From contig OX375876.1 in the NCBI GenBank assembly GCA_947359465.1, positions 67,710,998 through 67,774,997 on the forward strand: a stretch of 64,000 bases of DNA, read 5' to 3'. A program made the position numbers and the translations under genes. Positions 22,691-34,042 of the stretch are shown one piece after another (the stretch's first letter is position 1; every line of letters starts with the position of its first letter). Source of the DNA: Metellina segmentata. Lineage: Eukaryota; Arthropoda; Arachnida; Araneae; Tetragnathidae. The notes beneath the pieces are model-generated. The model saw only the letters and a program-made list of their open reading frames with translations. It did no database searches and was not told where the DNA came from.

Positions 22691-23970
22691 TAAATAAATT
22701 TGTTTTGTAAATAAATGAGTTTATGCCTTAAGCTTCCCACTATATGATAAAATCGTATTTTTCACTCCACTCACACAGTTAAAGCAGCTTAAAAATCCAA
22801 ATTATCTTTTAAGGACATACCGATTTCACCAACATTTTAATATTGAGAGAAGGAGTATTCTGGCCAATTCATCTAATGAATGCTACCTCCAAACGGAAAC
22901 ATTACAATAATGTTGTCATTTCCTTTTTAATAGATAATTGGCTTTCGAGTAACAAGTTACACGGTTTGACGATTGAAGCATCATTCAATCCACCATGTGT
23001 TGCTCCGGAGAATGAAATTAAATTATTTTTACTGCCCAAGACCCAGTGTACAAAAATGGCGTGGTAAGAGGGATGATTTAGCATGTTTCGTTTATCGCGA
23101 AGCCTTTCTATCCGATCTTTTCCCACCCTGCTTTAGATTTAGAAATTTCGGGAATATTTTTGAGAAAGCGTTTAAGCCGCGAGCACTTTTAATGCGAAAC
23201 AGCGTTTAGGTTATTAAAGAGAGCAAAATGAATAACAGCTGAGTTTCTGCCCTGAGGTCCGGGTATGAAACGAGAGTTTTACACCACAGTTATTAATCTT
23301 AAGCAGGTCAGAATTTGTGTCAGGTTTTCGATGCCCCACTTCCTTTGTACTTCAAATTCCAGAGGGCGTAAAAATTTAGTTTTTCTTCGGAATAAAACTC
23401 GCATACTGTAGGAAGTAATTGCTTTTCTTTGCACAAAATCCATTCACGTGGAGTATTTTTTGTTATTAATGATTTTGTAGTTGTCACCCGAAAATTGAGG
23501 ATATGTTATTATGCGAATTTATTTCCCCTCCGTGGGAGATATTAAACGAAACTGAAAGTTTAAGGAAAATGCATCTTATTTTTTAAAGTAATAATTACAT
23601 GAGGTAAAAAATATGTGCTTCGAAATGTTGGAATTTATCAAGCATATAAAAACAGCTTTCAAATTTTCCCTTATGAAAACTCCTTTCCGTTAGTTTACGA
23701 AATAATATTATAAGCTTATCTTAAATGAGCTTTACTATTTTCATAGAATCGTTGACTTTTTTCCGTAATACTGAAATTCAAAGAGATAAAAATAATTTTC
23801 TTCATAAACCTTTGAATCTTAGAATACGAATATTGACAAAAAATTGTGTATGCTAGAAAGTAATTCGTGAATATTTTTTTAGCAATGCTGTGAAATGGTT
23901 TTAATGGTTTTCCTTCAATGTCAAATCAAAACGTAAAATTTTGTGTTTCAGAAGCTATCTCAGGATAATA
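22691..23970. other. No feature seen
   Basis: AT-rich. Overlapping short frames around 22843-23209 are on both strands and none shows a domain. Confidence 0.4.
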
Positions 23971-23974
23971 CTAT

Positions 23975-24297
23975 GTTTCCTTTCTGTGTTTTGCAATATA
24001 CACATTGCTCATATTCGATGGATGGCTTTCTTTAGATGTGGATAAAAAGTGAACTGATTGTAGTTCAATAAATTAATAATACCAAGAGAAAACTGCAATA
24101 TGTGATAGTGGGATAGTATCTAACGATATTGTTCAAAGTTTTCTTTGTGTGTGCTTTTCAATATACACATGTTCATATCCGATGGCTTTCTTTAGATGAA
24201 GATAAAAAGTGATCCTATAGAAGTTTAAGAAATTATTAATACTAAAAGAAAACTGCTACATATCATAGTGGGATATTGTCCAACGATAATGTACAAA
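23975..24297 (+). repeat. Tandem duplication, two units of about 165 bp
   Basis: CAATATACACAT occurs at about 23994 and 24159. Each is followed by CATATTCGATGG / CATATCCGATGG, GGCTTTCTTTAGATG, GATAAAAAGTGA, AGAAAACTGC and ATAGTGGGATA. The two units are clearly homologous with scattered differences. No coding content. Confidence 0.8.
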
Positions 24298-25820
24298 TAG
24301 AAATGTTCATAATTGTATACTAAATTTATACATTTATGATATTTGCTTCACATTTTTCTACATTAATTTAAAGGAATTCTTATGATCTATCGCCTAAGAG
24401 CCTTCAGCCTATAACCAGGATCTAGCAATTGGTAATCGAGTATTATATCATGGCATTCAGGGTACCGCTTAGAATGATATAGCATATGTTAATCATCATC
24501 GCCGTTATTCTGAACGCAAGCCATTCCAGTTATGTATATTACAGACACCAGTTGTGGTAATACATGCTAACCAGTAATGTTACACTGTCTAGGGAAACCG
24601 TGTTGCATTGTCGATCAACTAAGCACTTTGTGACTATCTTTCGATGCAAATTTGACCATTATTGGAACGGATCCCAAGATTCATTGCTCAACACCAGCCT
24701 AGGGGTTCCCAAGTCTGTTCCGTTACAACGCCTATCTAAATCGGAGAAGCTTTCGCGATGGTTGACTTGAAACCAATTGATCCTTCTGGTGCTTTGGCTA
24801 ACTTTTGATAAGAAAAACTGTTCCAAATTGTCTCCTTTTCTGGGCGAAGGATAAATCGCTTTACTTACTTGGATTTTCACCACGTTTTAGTAATTGGAGA
24901 GTTGTGATTCGGTGAGATAGTATTAAGTTAGTAGCAAACTCTATCCGAAATCGATGAGGTGGTATGTTGTTATCGGGAATATTGGTCAGATATTTTCATA
25001 CCTTAATCTTCAAAGATTTAACACTACTTGCGTATTCGAGGAAATAGGTTCAGCAATTCACTATGTAACTGTCCTCTCACTTCTACATGGCATTAAAAAC
25101 ACCACACAATACTAATTTAACCGATTTGTTGTGCAAATATTACAAGCACAGAATAAATAATAAACACCTTACACTTTCTTCGATACAAAATATGTACCAT
25201 TCATGAAATCTTGTAGAACTCTTGTCGTCCTCATCATGAACCCACGAATTATTAAACATTTTTAAATCCTCACTTTTAAGAAATTACCACATTCACAATC
25301 CAATTTCATCTAAACTTACATGTGATCTTATCTTCCTCGTTCGATGAATTAAAATGTATGGTCACATTTCTATTAAAAGTAAACAATAATTGTTGACAAA
25401 TTACTACACATCCTAAATGATTATATTGGAGTCAGATATCTATAGTATACTCATTTTTAGGCCTCTCTTACGATATGCAAAAAGTTCACCAGCGGTGTCA
25501 AAGTACCATTTCGCCCAGAACCTCGGACATATTGATTTTCAAGCTATTTCGAGTTTAATTACTGCACAGAATCCCCTACGAACTGAACACGGTCATATCA
25601 ATTGAGGCTCAAATTTTGACAACAAGTTTAAACCAAGAAAGAATTTACGGTGTTTACACGTAGTTATATTACACCAGACTCATCTGTGGCGTAGTCCTGT
25701 ATCAGTAATATATTTATAAGACCTTTGATGTAAGTTCGTCTTCAACAATATGCGTTTTTAAAGATCTAGGAAATATATTTTTCTGTGAAAGGGGGGCGTT
25801 ATGTATAGTTGTAGCATATA
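24298..25820. other. No feature seen
   Basis: Short frames on both strands around 24564-24883 overlap and show no known domain. No repeat ends recognised. Confidence 0.4.
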
Positions 25821-25821
25821 A

Positions 25822-27228
25822 TATACTGCTGTTTGTAAGAAATGCAACACCATGAAGGAGTCATCACAATTAAATGAAATTTAATACACAAACGGCTTGT
25901 ATTAGTACAAATAAATGAAGAAATGTTCAAAGCAAAAAAACAATATTAAGTGTCCGAAATCAGTATTTGGTGTAGCCACCACGTGCTGCAATAAGTGCTG
26001 CTATACGACGTGGCATGGAGTGAAACAGATGTTGAATGTCTGCTTGTGGAAGATAATTCCATATTGTTTGTATGCGCACCCAAAGTTCGTCTTTTGAAGG
26101 TGTAGGACGCGGAACACGAGCGAGACGCCGATCAACCAAATCCCGCACGTACTCAATAGGCGACATATCCGGCGAATAAGCCGGCCAAGGAAGAAAGTGT
26201 TTGGTTGAAAAAAAGTCTCGTACATTCCTTGCATCATGTGGCGTGCATTATCATGTTGAATGATAGCTCCAAGGATGCCTTGAAGGAAGGGAACGACTTC
26301 GGACTCTAGCACTTCACGGACGTACCAGTTGCTATTCAGATTACCCTCAATTCATAGCAGCTGAGATCGTCCATGGTACGAAATCACACCCCAGACTATA
26401 ACTCCGGATGTTCGGAAACTATGACGTTCGATAACGCACTCTGGAAGGCAGCGTTCACCGGCATAGCGTTAACGCGAATGCAGCCATCATGGTTCCACAA
26501 ATTAAAGCGTCATTCGTCAGAAAAGACAACTTGTTGCTAATCAGCCCGTCAGGCTCTGTGCTCATGAGCCCATTGCCGACGCAGCCGTCGATGGTTTGGC
26601 GTGAGGGGGATCCTGTATAAAGAAATCCTTGTACGCAGTCCAAGGTGCAGCAGACGTCGGCGATTTGACGATGCCTACTATAGTACACCTGCAGCAGTAG
26701 ACTAAAGTGCTGCCAACTGCCTGGTGAAAGCTGTAGGGTCATTTACCGCCATGTGGACCAGGTGTTCATCATCGCGCGCTGACGTCACCTTCCGTCGTTC
26801 TCTCCTAGTTTTTCGAGTTGTCCTGTGCTCGTCGGTCCACTGCTTCCAAGCTCGCATCACTGTGGAACTGTTCACATGCACACGAGCTGCTATTGCGCGA
26901 TAGGAATATTCTCCTTCACGAAGGCCGATGATTCTCCCCCGTTCAAACTCCGTGTGTTGTTGAAATTTCACCATATTTCGTCGTGGAGATATACTTAGGT
27001 CTCACTTAACATTCGCCACTAAAAAATAACCATGCATTATTTTCAAATCCCCCCTACAGCCCTCTATTTATACGCTTTTAGAGTCAGTTCAGAGGGCGCT
27101 GGTCACACCACGCATGCGTGGTGACTCTGAAACTTTACTACTTTGCATGACATCATAATTTGCTGCAAATTTCATTTCATTCGGATGATTCCTTAATGGT
27201 GTTGCTTTTTTTTACAAACAGCAGTATA
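25822..27228 (-). mobile_element. Full-length Tc1-type transposon, 1.4 kb, with long inverted ends
   Basis: Left end: TATACTGCTGTTTGTAAGAA and on through GCAACACCATGAAGGAGTCA. Right end on the opposite strand: TATACTGCTGTTTGTAAAAA and on through GCAACACCATTAAGGAATCA. The inverted ends span about 45 bp with few differences and are bordered by TA. The transposase is on the minus strand. This is the best preserved Tc1 structure in the window. Confidence 0.92.
25958..26974 (-). pseudogene. Tc1-type transposase pseudogene
   Basis: The start is ATG at 26974: MVKFQQHTEFERGRIIGLRE, followed by a helix-turn-helix (SYRAIAARVHVNSSTVMRAW) and a second basic region (RTTRKTRRERRKVTSARDD). After frameshifts near 26700 the catalytic domain continues with VFSDE-type residues, QHDNAR (second Asp), WPAYSPDMSPIEYVRDL (catalytic Glu) and the C-terminus SMPRRIAALIAARGGYTKY. 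The pieces lie in at least three frames, so the gene is dead, but its length (about 340 residues) and order are complete. Confidence 0.9.
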
Positions 27229-27900
27229 CATTGGTTCCGTTACACTGACGAATAATTGTACTGTTTGTTTGGTGTGTTCGCAGTTTTCTTGTCTAATATG
27301 TGGCCAAACAAATTTCATGTTCCACATTACTTTCACTTTACAGTTCATTTTATTATTCTAGCTTTCTATATTCAATTTATTATTCAAAGTTTTTAACAGT
27401 AAATAAAGCTTATAAATCAAGATACAGGTTATAAAATATACTCAAAGGGCACAATAAATATTTTTGTTTTATTAACTAAAAGTAAAAACTATCTTAGTAG
27501 TTTTCTATATATTTTCATACATATTTCGTCACGCTCGTAAATTTTTATGTAATAATTTATTTGACATGAGTTTAAAGAGCATAACACCCTATTCACAGTA
27601 TTGGTTACATCTCTTTTGTGTGATACATTTTGTGGTACTGAGTTGTATCACTATACAATGTATCTGAGTACTTTGTATAAAAAACAGTTGCACGCTTTTA
27701 GACACGCCTCGGATAATAAATACATTGGAAAATTAGTCAATGTCACAGATTATTGATTAACATTTTCATTTAACAATAATCAGTAAGAATTACGAATCAT
27801 AAGTTTGGGAGAACGTAAACAGAAATTTTATTGCCCTTTATGGAAAGTATTCTATTAGATAGTCTTGAATGGATAATAATGTTGTTGTTGACGTGTGTAT
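27229..27900. other. No feature seen
   Basis: AT-rich sequence without recognised signals. Confidence 0.4.
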
Positions 27901-27904
27901 CCTG

Positions 27905-28186
27905 AACTGTGAAACCCGAGATCAGGCCCAGTGATCTGAAGTAGGACAGACACAGAAGAAGAATACAGGTTTTATTATTTTACAAACACACAAATTGATC
28001 ACTGGTAAAGACATAGGGGGTGCAGCTATCCACTTTTTGGTGAGGAACCACTTGGGCGGGAGTCTGACTTCTTCCTCGGACATCACATACAACCCTAGCC
28101 TTAGAGCAGTAGCCCTAGTCGGGAATCGAACCACGAACCCAAAGCGTGGGAGCAGAGTGCTTTATCCACTACCGCTTGGGCGGCGG
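27905..28186 (-). mobile_element. tRNA-derived SINE, second family, minus strand
   Basis: Reading the minus strand from about 28186: CCGCCCAAGCGGTAGTGGAT gives a tRNA-like head with an A box (TAGTGGATAAAG), and GGTTCGATTCC at 28122-28132 is a perfect B box. The body (GACTAGGGC, GTATGTGATGTCCGAGG, GGGCGGGAG on the + strand) is non-coding. No clear target duplication was found, so the outer limits are approximate. A functional tRNA gene is unlikely because no acceptor-stem pairing is visible. Confidence 0.65.
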
Positions 28187-28189
28187 ATA

Positions 28190-30100
28190 GTACTGTTTGT
28201 TATATTTAACGGATGTGGTAAGATTAAACAGCAGGATTTGTTAAAATGTACCCGCACACACACAAGAAACTTTGAGTAGGGTATCTTATATATTTCTTCA
28301 TAGTAAAATACAAGTGTAATTATGTGGCTTATATGAAGTTAAAGATGTTCGTAGTTCGAAACTCATCTTAGACTATCTAACTCAGATATGGAAGATAAAT
28401 AAAGTAAATCACATATATTTACTATAACAACAGGTAACTTAGAATTTTTCACCAAATATGTTTCATATTTTCAATGACGGATTAAGAATTTAGAGTGTGC
28501 TATTTGCTTTTTTTCATACCTCAATGGAGGTTTATAAGGTGGATTAAACTTGCACAAGGTACTTAACATTCTACAATTAAAATATAGTGAACCTGTGAGC
28601 AATACATGTATAATTTTCTTAAACGATTATTATGCTACGTCATATCTGCATATTTAAAATTTTAAAGAGTGGAACGGGTGTTGCTGGATTAGGGTGTTAT
28701 CAAGGAAGTTCCTGAGACCGAAACCGGACAAAACAAAATGGTGTTTTCTGCGTTTGAGCAGCGCTATGATAAAAACTGCTCAAACACTCCACCAAATATT
28801 GTATTGCATGAAAGTGAAAAAAAAGGCAACTAATAACTCGTAACTACTCGTAAAACGTTAAAACATATATAGACTCTACAGATTAAAAACAAATACAACG
28901 CCAAACAATACAACACAGAATAAATTATACAAAAATATAACAGATTTACCCAATATTAGAATATATTGTTTTTTAGCTTATTTACTATTTTGGATTATTA
29001 ATAACCGGGGGAAATAAATGCTTCTTCAATCAAATTTGTATAAATGTCCATTTAGGTTTGGTTTGTCGTTCTCTATTTTTTTCTACATGACACCTACGGT
29101 TTAAAGATGATTCCGGAATACTACAAATCTCCATTCCTAGACCCCCGACATCGGAGTCCACATTCTGTTAAAGTAATGTCCAGCACCGTCACCTTTTAAA
29201 TTCAAGATTTAAATTCTATTTAATATGAGTATATGTGGCAAATTTTCAGCTGTTTTCTTTGCTTTCATTTCTACGTGATCAGAAAAATTCAGATAATGGA
29301 AATTTACATATATACTTTAATAATGTATACAGCACAAAAATCTATTTGTTTATTATCGAATGTTAACAGATATAAACAATATCAAACAGATCACTACGGT
29401 TATCCATTCACCAATTGTTCCACTTTGTTTAAATGTTATTCTTGCTTGGAGCGATGAAGTTTCATTAAATATCTAAAACTGTATTGAAGAGCTCGACACT
29501 ATATTCAGCTGCCTTCTTACAGAATGTAATAAGAAACTTGAAAGATAAAAATCAACACAAAAATGAAAATATGGGCAAAGGTAGGTTCAGCGTTAAAAAA
29601 TGCACAATCCTCTTTGAACAAGAGAGTGGGATGTGGTAACATGGCAGAAATAAGCGATTTGTCATGCATTTGATTGGAAGTCAGAACTGACATTTAAAAA
29701 AGGTATTATGTTACATATGTTTGGATAATTTTATTTAATTGAGTGATATGGGTTCCCCATAGATGCGAATATGGATGATATATTCATTACAAATGTATTT
29801 ATAAATATGAGTTAAGTCCGTTTATCAACAAAAAAAAATTAGTTAGTAAAGTTTAGCGCAGAAAGCATTGTCTAGTATAATCTAAAATCTAATTTCCTCC
29901 CTTTCAGTTTTTTATTCTGTAAATATAAAAACATATATAAATAACGCATGAAGTTGGTTTGCGAAACATATGAAAGATTGCTTAAAGTAATTTAAGATTT
30001 TTCATCTTTTCCAAAGTTTTTACGAATTCCCAAATTATTTTCCCTAACATTTCCAACACAATTGTATATTTCATTCAATACCGATCTCAAGCAAATACTT
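28190..30100. other. No feature seen
   Basis: AT-rich. The 74-codon frame at 29233-29457 is hydrophobic by composition but resembles nothing known. Confidence 0.4.
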
Positions 30101-30104
30101 TTTA

Positions 30105-30290
30105 CTAACCCAAAACTCTTTTCCTTCTCACTTTAGCATAGGAAGCAATACCATAGACGGAAATACTACATTTGTAACATTACAGAAAGTGAACAGAATT
30201 GTTACTTACCAAAAGTCTTATCCGTGACTTTAACATAGGACACAATACCACAGACGGAAATACCAGCATTCATAACATTACAGACACTGA
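30105..30290 (+). repeat. Tandem duplication, two units of about 97 bp
   Basis: CAATACCATAGACGGAAATAC (about 30146) and CAATACCACAGACGGAAATAC (about 30243) recur within the order TTTAGCATAGGA / TTTAACATAGGA, GTAACATTACAG / ATAACATTACAG and GTGAACAGAA / CTGAGCAGAA. The units are diverged and non-coding. Confidence 0.75.
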
Positions 30291-30299
30291 GCAGAAGGA

Positions 30300-30760
30300 A
30301 GCCAAAAAATTGCAAACAAATTTTCATTCCAATCTTGCCGATCGCAAAAACTTAGTTCCTGCGAGACTTAAAAGGATTCCCGTGAGGTTTATGAAATATT
30401 CCACGATCGACAACTGTTGAAAGCCAAAAACATCATCGAATTTAGGGAAAGACGTTGCTATCCAAATAAATAAAAAAAAAAGGCCATCAAGTCACTTTTT
30501 CTGAGGGGATGAGGCATCGAATAGAAACACCGCAATCGAGGTGGAAGAACATCGAAGAGATAGAACGCACAGGGAGGGTTTGAAAAGCATGCACCAGGAA
30601 AATTCAATCGAATTCCAAGAAAGCGTGCTTGTAGATTGTCTTGTAACTCATATCCCCGCAATATTTCCTGCTTTATAGAACATGGAATTGGTAAGAGAAT
30701 GCTGGCCATTTTCCTTTTTTTTTCCATTTTCCTCTTGTGGAAAAGTATTTGAAGAGTTTC
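30300..30760. other. No gene recognised
   Basis: The sequence is of mixed composition. The frame at 30458-30727 on the minus strand shows no domain. Confidence 0.35.
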
Positions 30761-30764
30761 TCAC

Positions 30765-31160
30765 GAAATTTGAATGTTTTTCATGTGACTAGTGTATGAG
30801 TGCATTTATTTGATTTTATTGTTCGGCCGTAGCTGCGAACCGCAATCACTTCCCTTTTCCCATTTAGAATCGGGGATTATTTGGGCAATTTGATGCAAGC
30901 GTTTCTCAAGCGAGATATACACGGCAGAAAGGATAATGGTCCTGTTTTATATTTTGTCATTCGACAATTTAGATTTATGTATTGCGATATGAACACCAGG
31001 TATGCATGTAGAAATAGAATTTGTGCATAATGTGGCTGTAAATGAAATAAATTCTTAGGCTACAGAAAATTCGATTTCTTTCAACGACTAATATTCTGGT
31101 ACAGTCGCGGGAACAAATCTAACAACTTATCTTCATTCGAGCAATTGTAACAGCAGAGAA
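30765..31160 (+). repeat. Unclassified 1.4-kb repeat, copy R3 (3' portion)
   Basis: It is colinear with 32205-32550. Shared landmarks are GTGCATTTATT / GTTCATTTATT, CATTTAGAATCGGGGATTAT / CATTTGGAATCGCGGATTAT, TTGGGCAATTTGATGCAAGC / TTGGGAAATTTTATGTAAGC, GGCTGTAAATGAAATAAA / GGCTGGAATGAAATAAAA and GACTAATATTCT. The anchor spacing is about 1,432 bases, so R3 and R2 are in tandem. Confidence 0.8.
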
Positions 31161-32557
31161 AATTCAAAGATGGCGCTTGACAGAAACTTACGTCTTCTAA
31201 AAATTCAAATTCATGAAATGTGAATAAGGGGCCGTGTTTATATTAAATTGAGCAACAAATTCATAGTTTCCAATGGAAAACTCTTATTTCGACACACAAC
31301 TTCCAATGTCTTTAAAAATTTAGCTGCGGATAACTAATTTCATGTAATTAGGCCTTAACGTTTTGAAGTTATGAGTACAGAATAATTCAGTTTCTTACTT
31401 TTTTATGTATTTCTTCATAAACAATATTTCTAAAGCGCTTATATTTTGTGTTTATGATACTGTTAAACAACCCAAACAAAATCCACTGAAAATTTTATTT
31501 AAAAAATAGTTTTTGGTGTGCAATAATAATTATTAAATTAATGTTTTAAAGAATTATGAATTGCAACCTCATTATGTTTGTATTTGACGGTAAGTTTTAG
31601 TATAACCATGCAAAATTTCAGCTCATTCCGAATAATTAATTTTTGAGCTAAATTAAATTCTTCTCGTTATTGCGATTTTAGAGGCAACGAAAGTTTAAAA
31701 AGCATCTGAAAAACCTCGGATAGTAATTATTGGATCGTTTGCACTTTCATAGTTAATATTTATAATGTTGTAATTCTCAAATGGTTTGCACTTTCGTAAT
31801 AAATGTAATAATTCTCGGATAGTTGAAAATACGCTTGAAATAGCATTCAACTTCGAAATTCGGTTAGCTATCACTACATTTAATCTCGATCTATAAATAG
31901 TAACTTTCTATTTCGATATTATCCCTGCAATTTGCACAAACTATGAGATTTTATATCTCGGGATATATAGGTAGTAAAGTCATGAAATTTTATATTAAGA
32001 TTAAATTACCGATGCAAATCTGATTATGGGATCAAAACATGATGTTTCCATTATACATTTTGTTGTTCGTGCAAATTTTGATACGAAGACACCCCCTTAG
32101 GCAATTTTTTGCATTAGCATTTATAGAGAACGTTACTCTCTATTGGATGATATCTTTGAATATGATTCTCTATGACTAGTTCTCGAAATAAAGGAGGTAG
32201 TATGGAGTTTTTTTCCCGCCACTGTGCATGAGTTCATTTATTCTATTGTATTGACCGGTCGTTGTAGGAAATATCAATTGCTTCACCTTTCTCATTTGGA
32301 ATCGCGGATTATTTGGGAAATTTTATGTAAGCCTTTCTCCAGTGAAATATGCTAGACAGAACGAGATAAGGATTCCAGTTTTGTATTTTTTCTTTTGATT
32401 TGACAACTGATAATTTATATTTTAGGTATTATGATATACAATCTAAGCATGCGTGCTTACATAGAAGTCTGGATAATGGCTGGAATGAAATAAAATATTG
32501 GACAAATTTATGTAGTTCTTTGAATGACTAATATTCTTCTGCGTAACGAAGGATTTC
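31161..32557 (+). repeat. Unclassified 1.4-kb repeat, copy R2
   Basis: Its 5' two thirds match R1 (9700-11205) and its 3' third matches R3 (30765-31160). It is the most complete copy. It ends at GACTAATATTCTTCTGCG just before a Tc1 insertion at 32558. No protein is encoded. The site at about 32165-32185 (TTTGAATATG then CTATGACTAGTTCTCGAAAT) corresponds to the SINE-free target of the insertion at 10.9 kb. Confidence 0.75.
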
Positions 32558-34042
32558 TACATTCATGACCATAAATTAAGGATAAGGCCAGTTCCGGCAA
32601 ATAAAGGTTCAGAAACAAACAAACGTGACTTATTCATAAAGCCCATTTATTAAACAAAAGATAAAAAACAAAACAGATGGTGTATCTATGATATCATTGA
32701 TAAAAATTACGATTTTTGCTCACTCTGGAGCAATTACAAAAAATATCGACTATAAAAAAACTTAACATTACATGGTTGGTATGATGGTTAATACATTGTA
32801 CGTCTCTCAGACGATGAAATACAGTCCGTAAATCGGCCAGGCATGCTGAGGATCAAACTATCGAGCTGATCTTGGGGAAGATCACTCCACTCAGCTAGCA
32901 ATGCTCTCCAAAGTTTCGGTACACATGCAGGATGTGGTTGACGTGCTGTAACTCGTCAGCAAAGCATGTCCCACACATGCTCTATCGGATTAAAGTCAGG
33001 TGAGAATGCTAGCCATTCAATACGGGTGATATCCTCATATTCAAGGCATTCGTTTACACTGTTTGCACGGCAAGGACGGGCGTTGTCATCCATAAACACA
33101 AATTCTGCGTCCATGGAACCCCTTAACAAACGTACATGTTGTTCCAGAATGATAAATCTGGCCTCTCATGATTCTGATTTGATCATGTAGATATGTTTTG
33201 GAGCCCAGTATAATTCCGTCTCAAACGAGAAATCCTGCACCACCGTAACGGTGTCATTCAATGATGTTGTCTTGGTGGTAGCGGGTACCTTACGTTCTAC
33301 ATATGAACGTCCGCCCTGAATCATAATGCAAGCTAAACCTGAACTCGTCGGAAAACATCACACAAGCCCACTGTGACGATGTCCATATCGCATGTACTCT
33401 ACTCCAGGCTGACAGCTCTCGATAGTGAGTTGCCTTGACCGGAACACATCTGACCAGACCTGCAAGCATATAGACCACCATGTCTCAAACGTCTGTAAAC
33501 GGTTTGCCTTGAAACTGTCGTACCCGTGGCTGAATATTGCTGACGAGAAAGGTCGGATGTAATACTCCGTCTGCTTCTTTTTGCAGTTACTGCCAAATAC
33601 CAGTCGTCGTTCGGCATTATATTTCGGGGGAGACCTGTACTGTAACGTGTACTGATATTTCCATCATTTTGGAACCGTTGCCAAAGCCTAGAGATGACAG
33701 GGCGATTCCAAGTTCCACTGAAACTTCCGTCTGAGTACACCCACATTCCAGGCGGCCGATAATTCTACCTCATAAAAAATCATCGGCATGCGTCCTCTGT
33801 GCCATAACTTGATATACGGTTGTGATACTGAGCGGCTTACAGAACGTTTGTGAACAATTTTACTTCTTTGCTACCATTCCTTATATACACCTATCTTACA
33901 CTCTCGTCATAGTGACGTACTATCGGAGTCATCTGATGGCTTCCTGTAATTTGGATATTATTCTTGAAGATGTGTGAGATAATTCTACAAGTTCGATTTC
34001 CGTGTCATTCTGAATTATCCTTAATTTATGGACATGGGTGTA
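32558..34042 (-). mobile_element. Tc1-type transposon, 1.5 kb, inserted at the end of repeat R2
   Basis: Left end TACATTCATGACCATAAATT and right end (opposite strand) TACACCCATGTCCATAAATT both continue with AAGGATAA. This gives imperfect inverted ends of about 28 bp at TA borders. The transposase lies on the minus strand. The left border directly follows the last recognisable bases of R2. Confidence 0.85.
32783..33800 (-). pseudogene. Tc1-type (DD34E) transposase pseudogene with catalytic residues visible
   Basis: The N-terminal part near 33746 reads VISRLWQRFQNDGNISTRYS then GLPRNIMPNDD. Next are TTVSRQTVYRRLRHGGL, WACVMFSDEFRFSLHYDSGR (first Asp), FVFMDDNARPCRAN (second Asp) and SPDFNPIEHVWDML (Glu). 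By count, 34 residues separate the second Asp from the Glu, the Tc1 DD34E spacing. A stop interrupts just after WDMLC, and frame changes occur near 33400-33480 and 33180-33290. All three acidic catalytic residues survive, so decay may be moderate. Confidence 0.88.

Noticed and set aside
28122..28186. Apparent tRNA gene on the minus strand
   Set aside because: It has good A and B boxes but no paired acceptor stem, and a SINE body follows.
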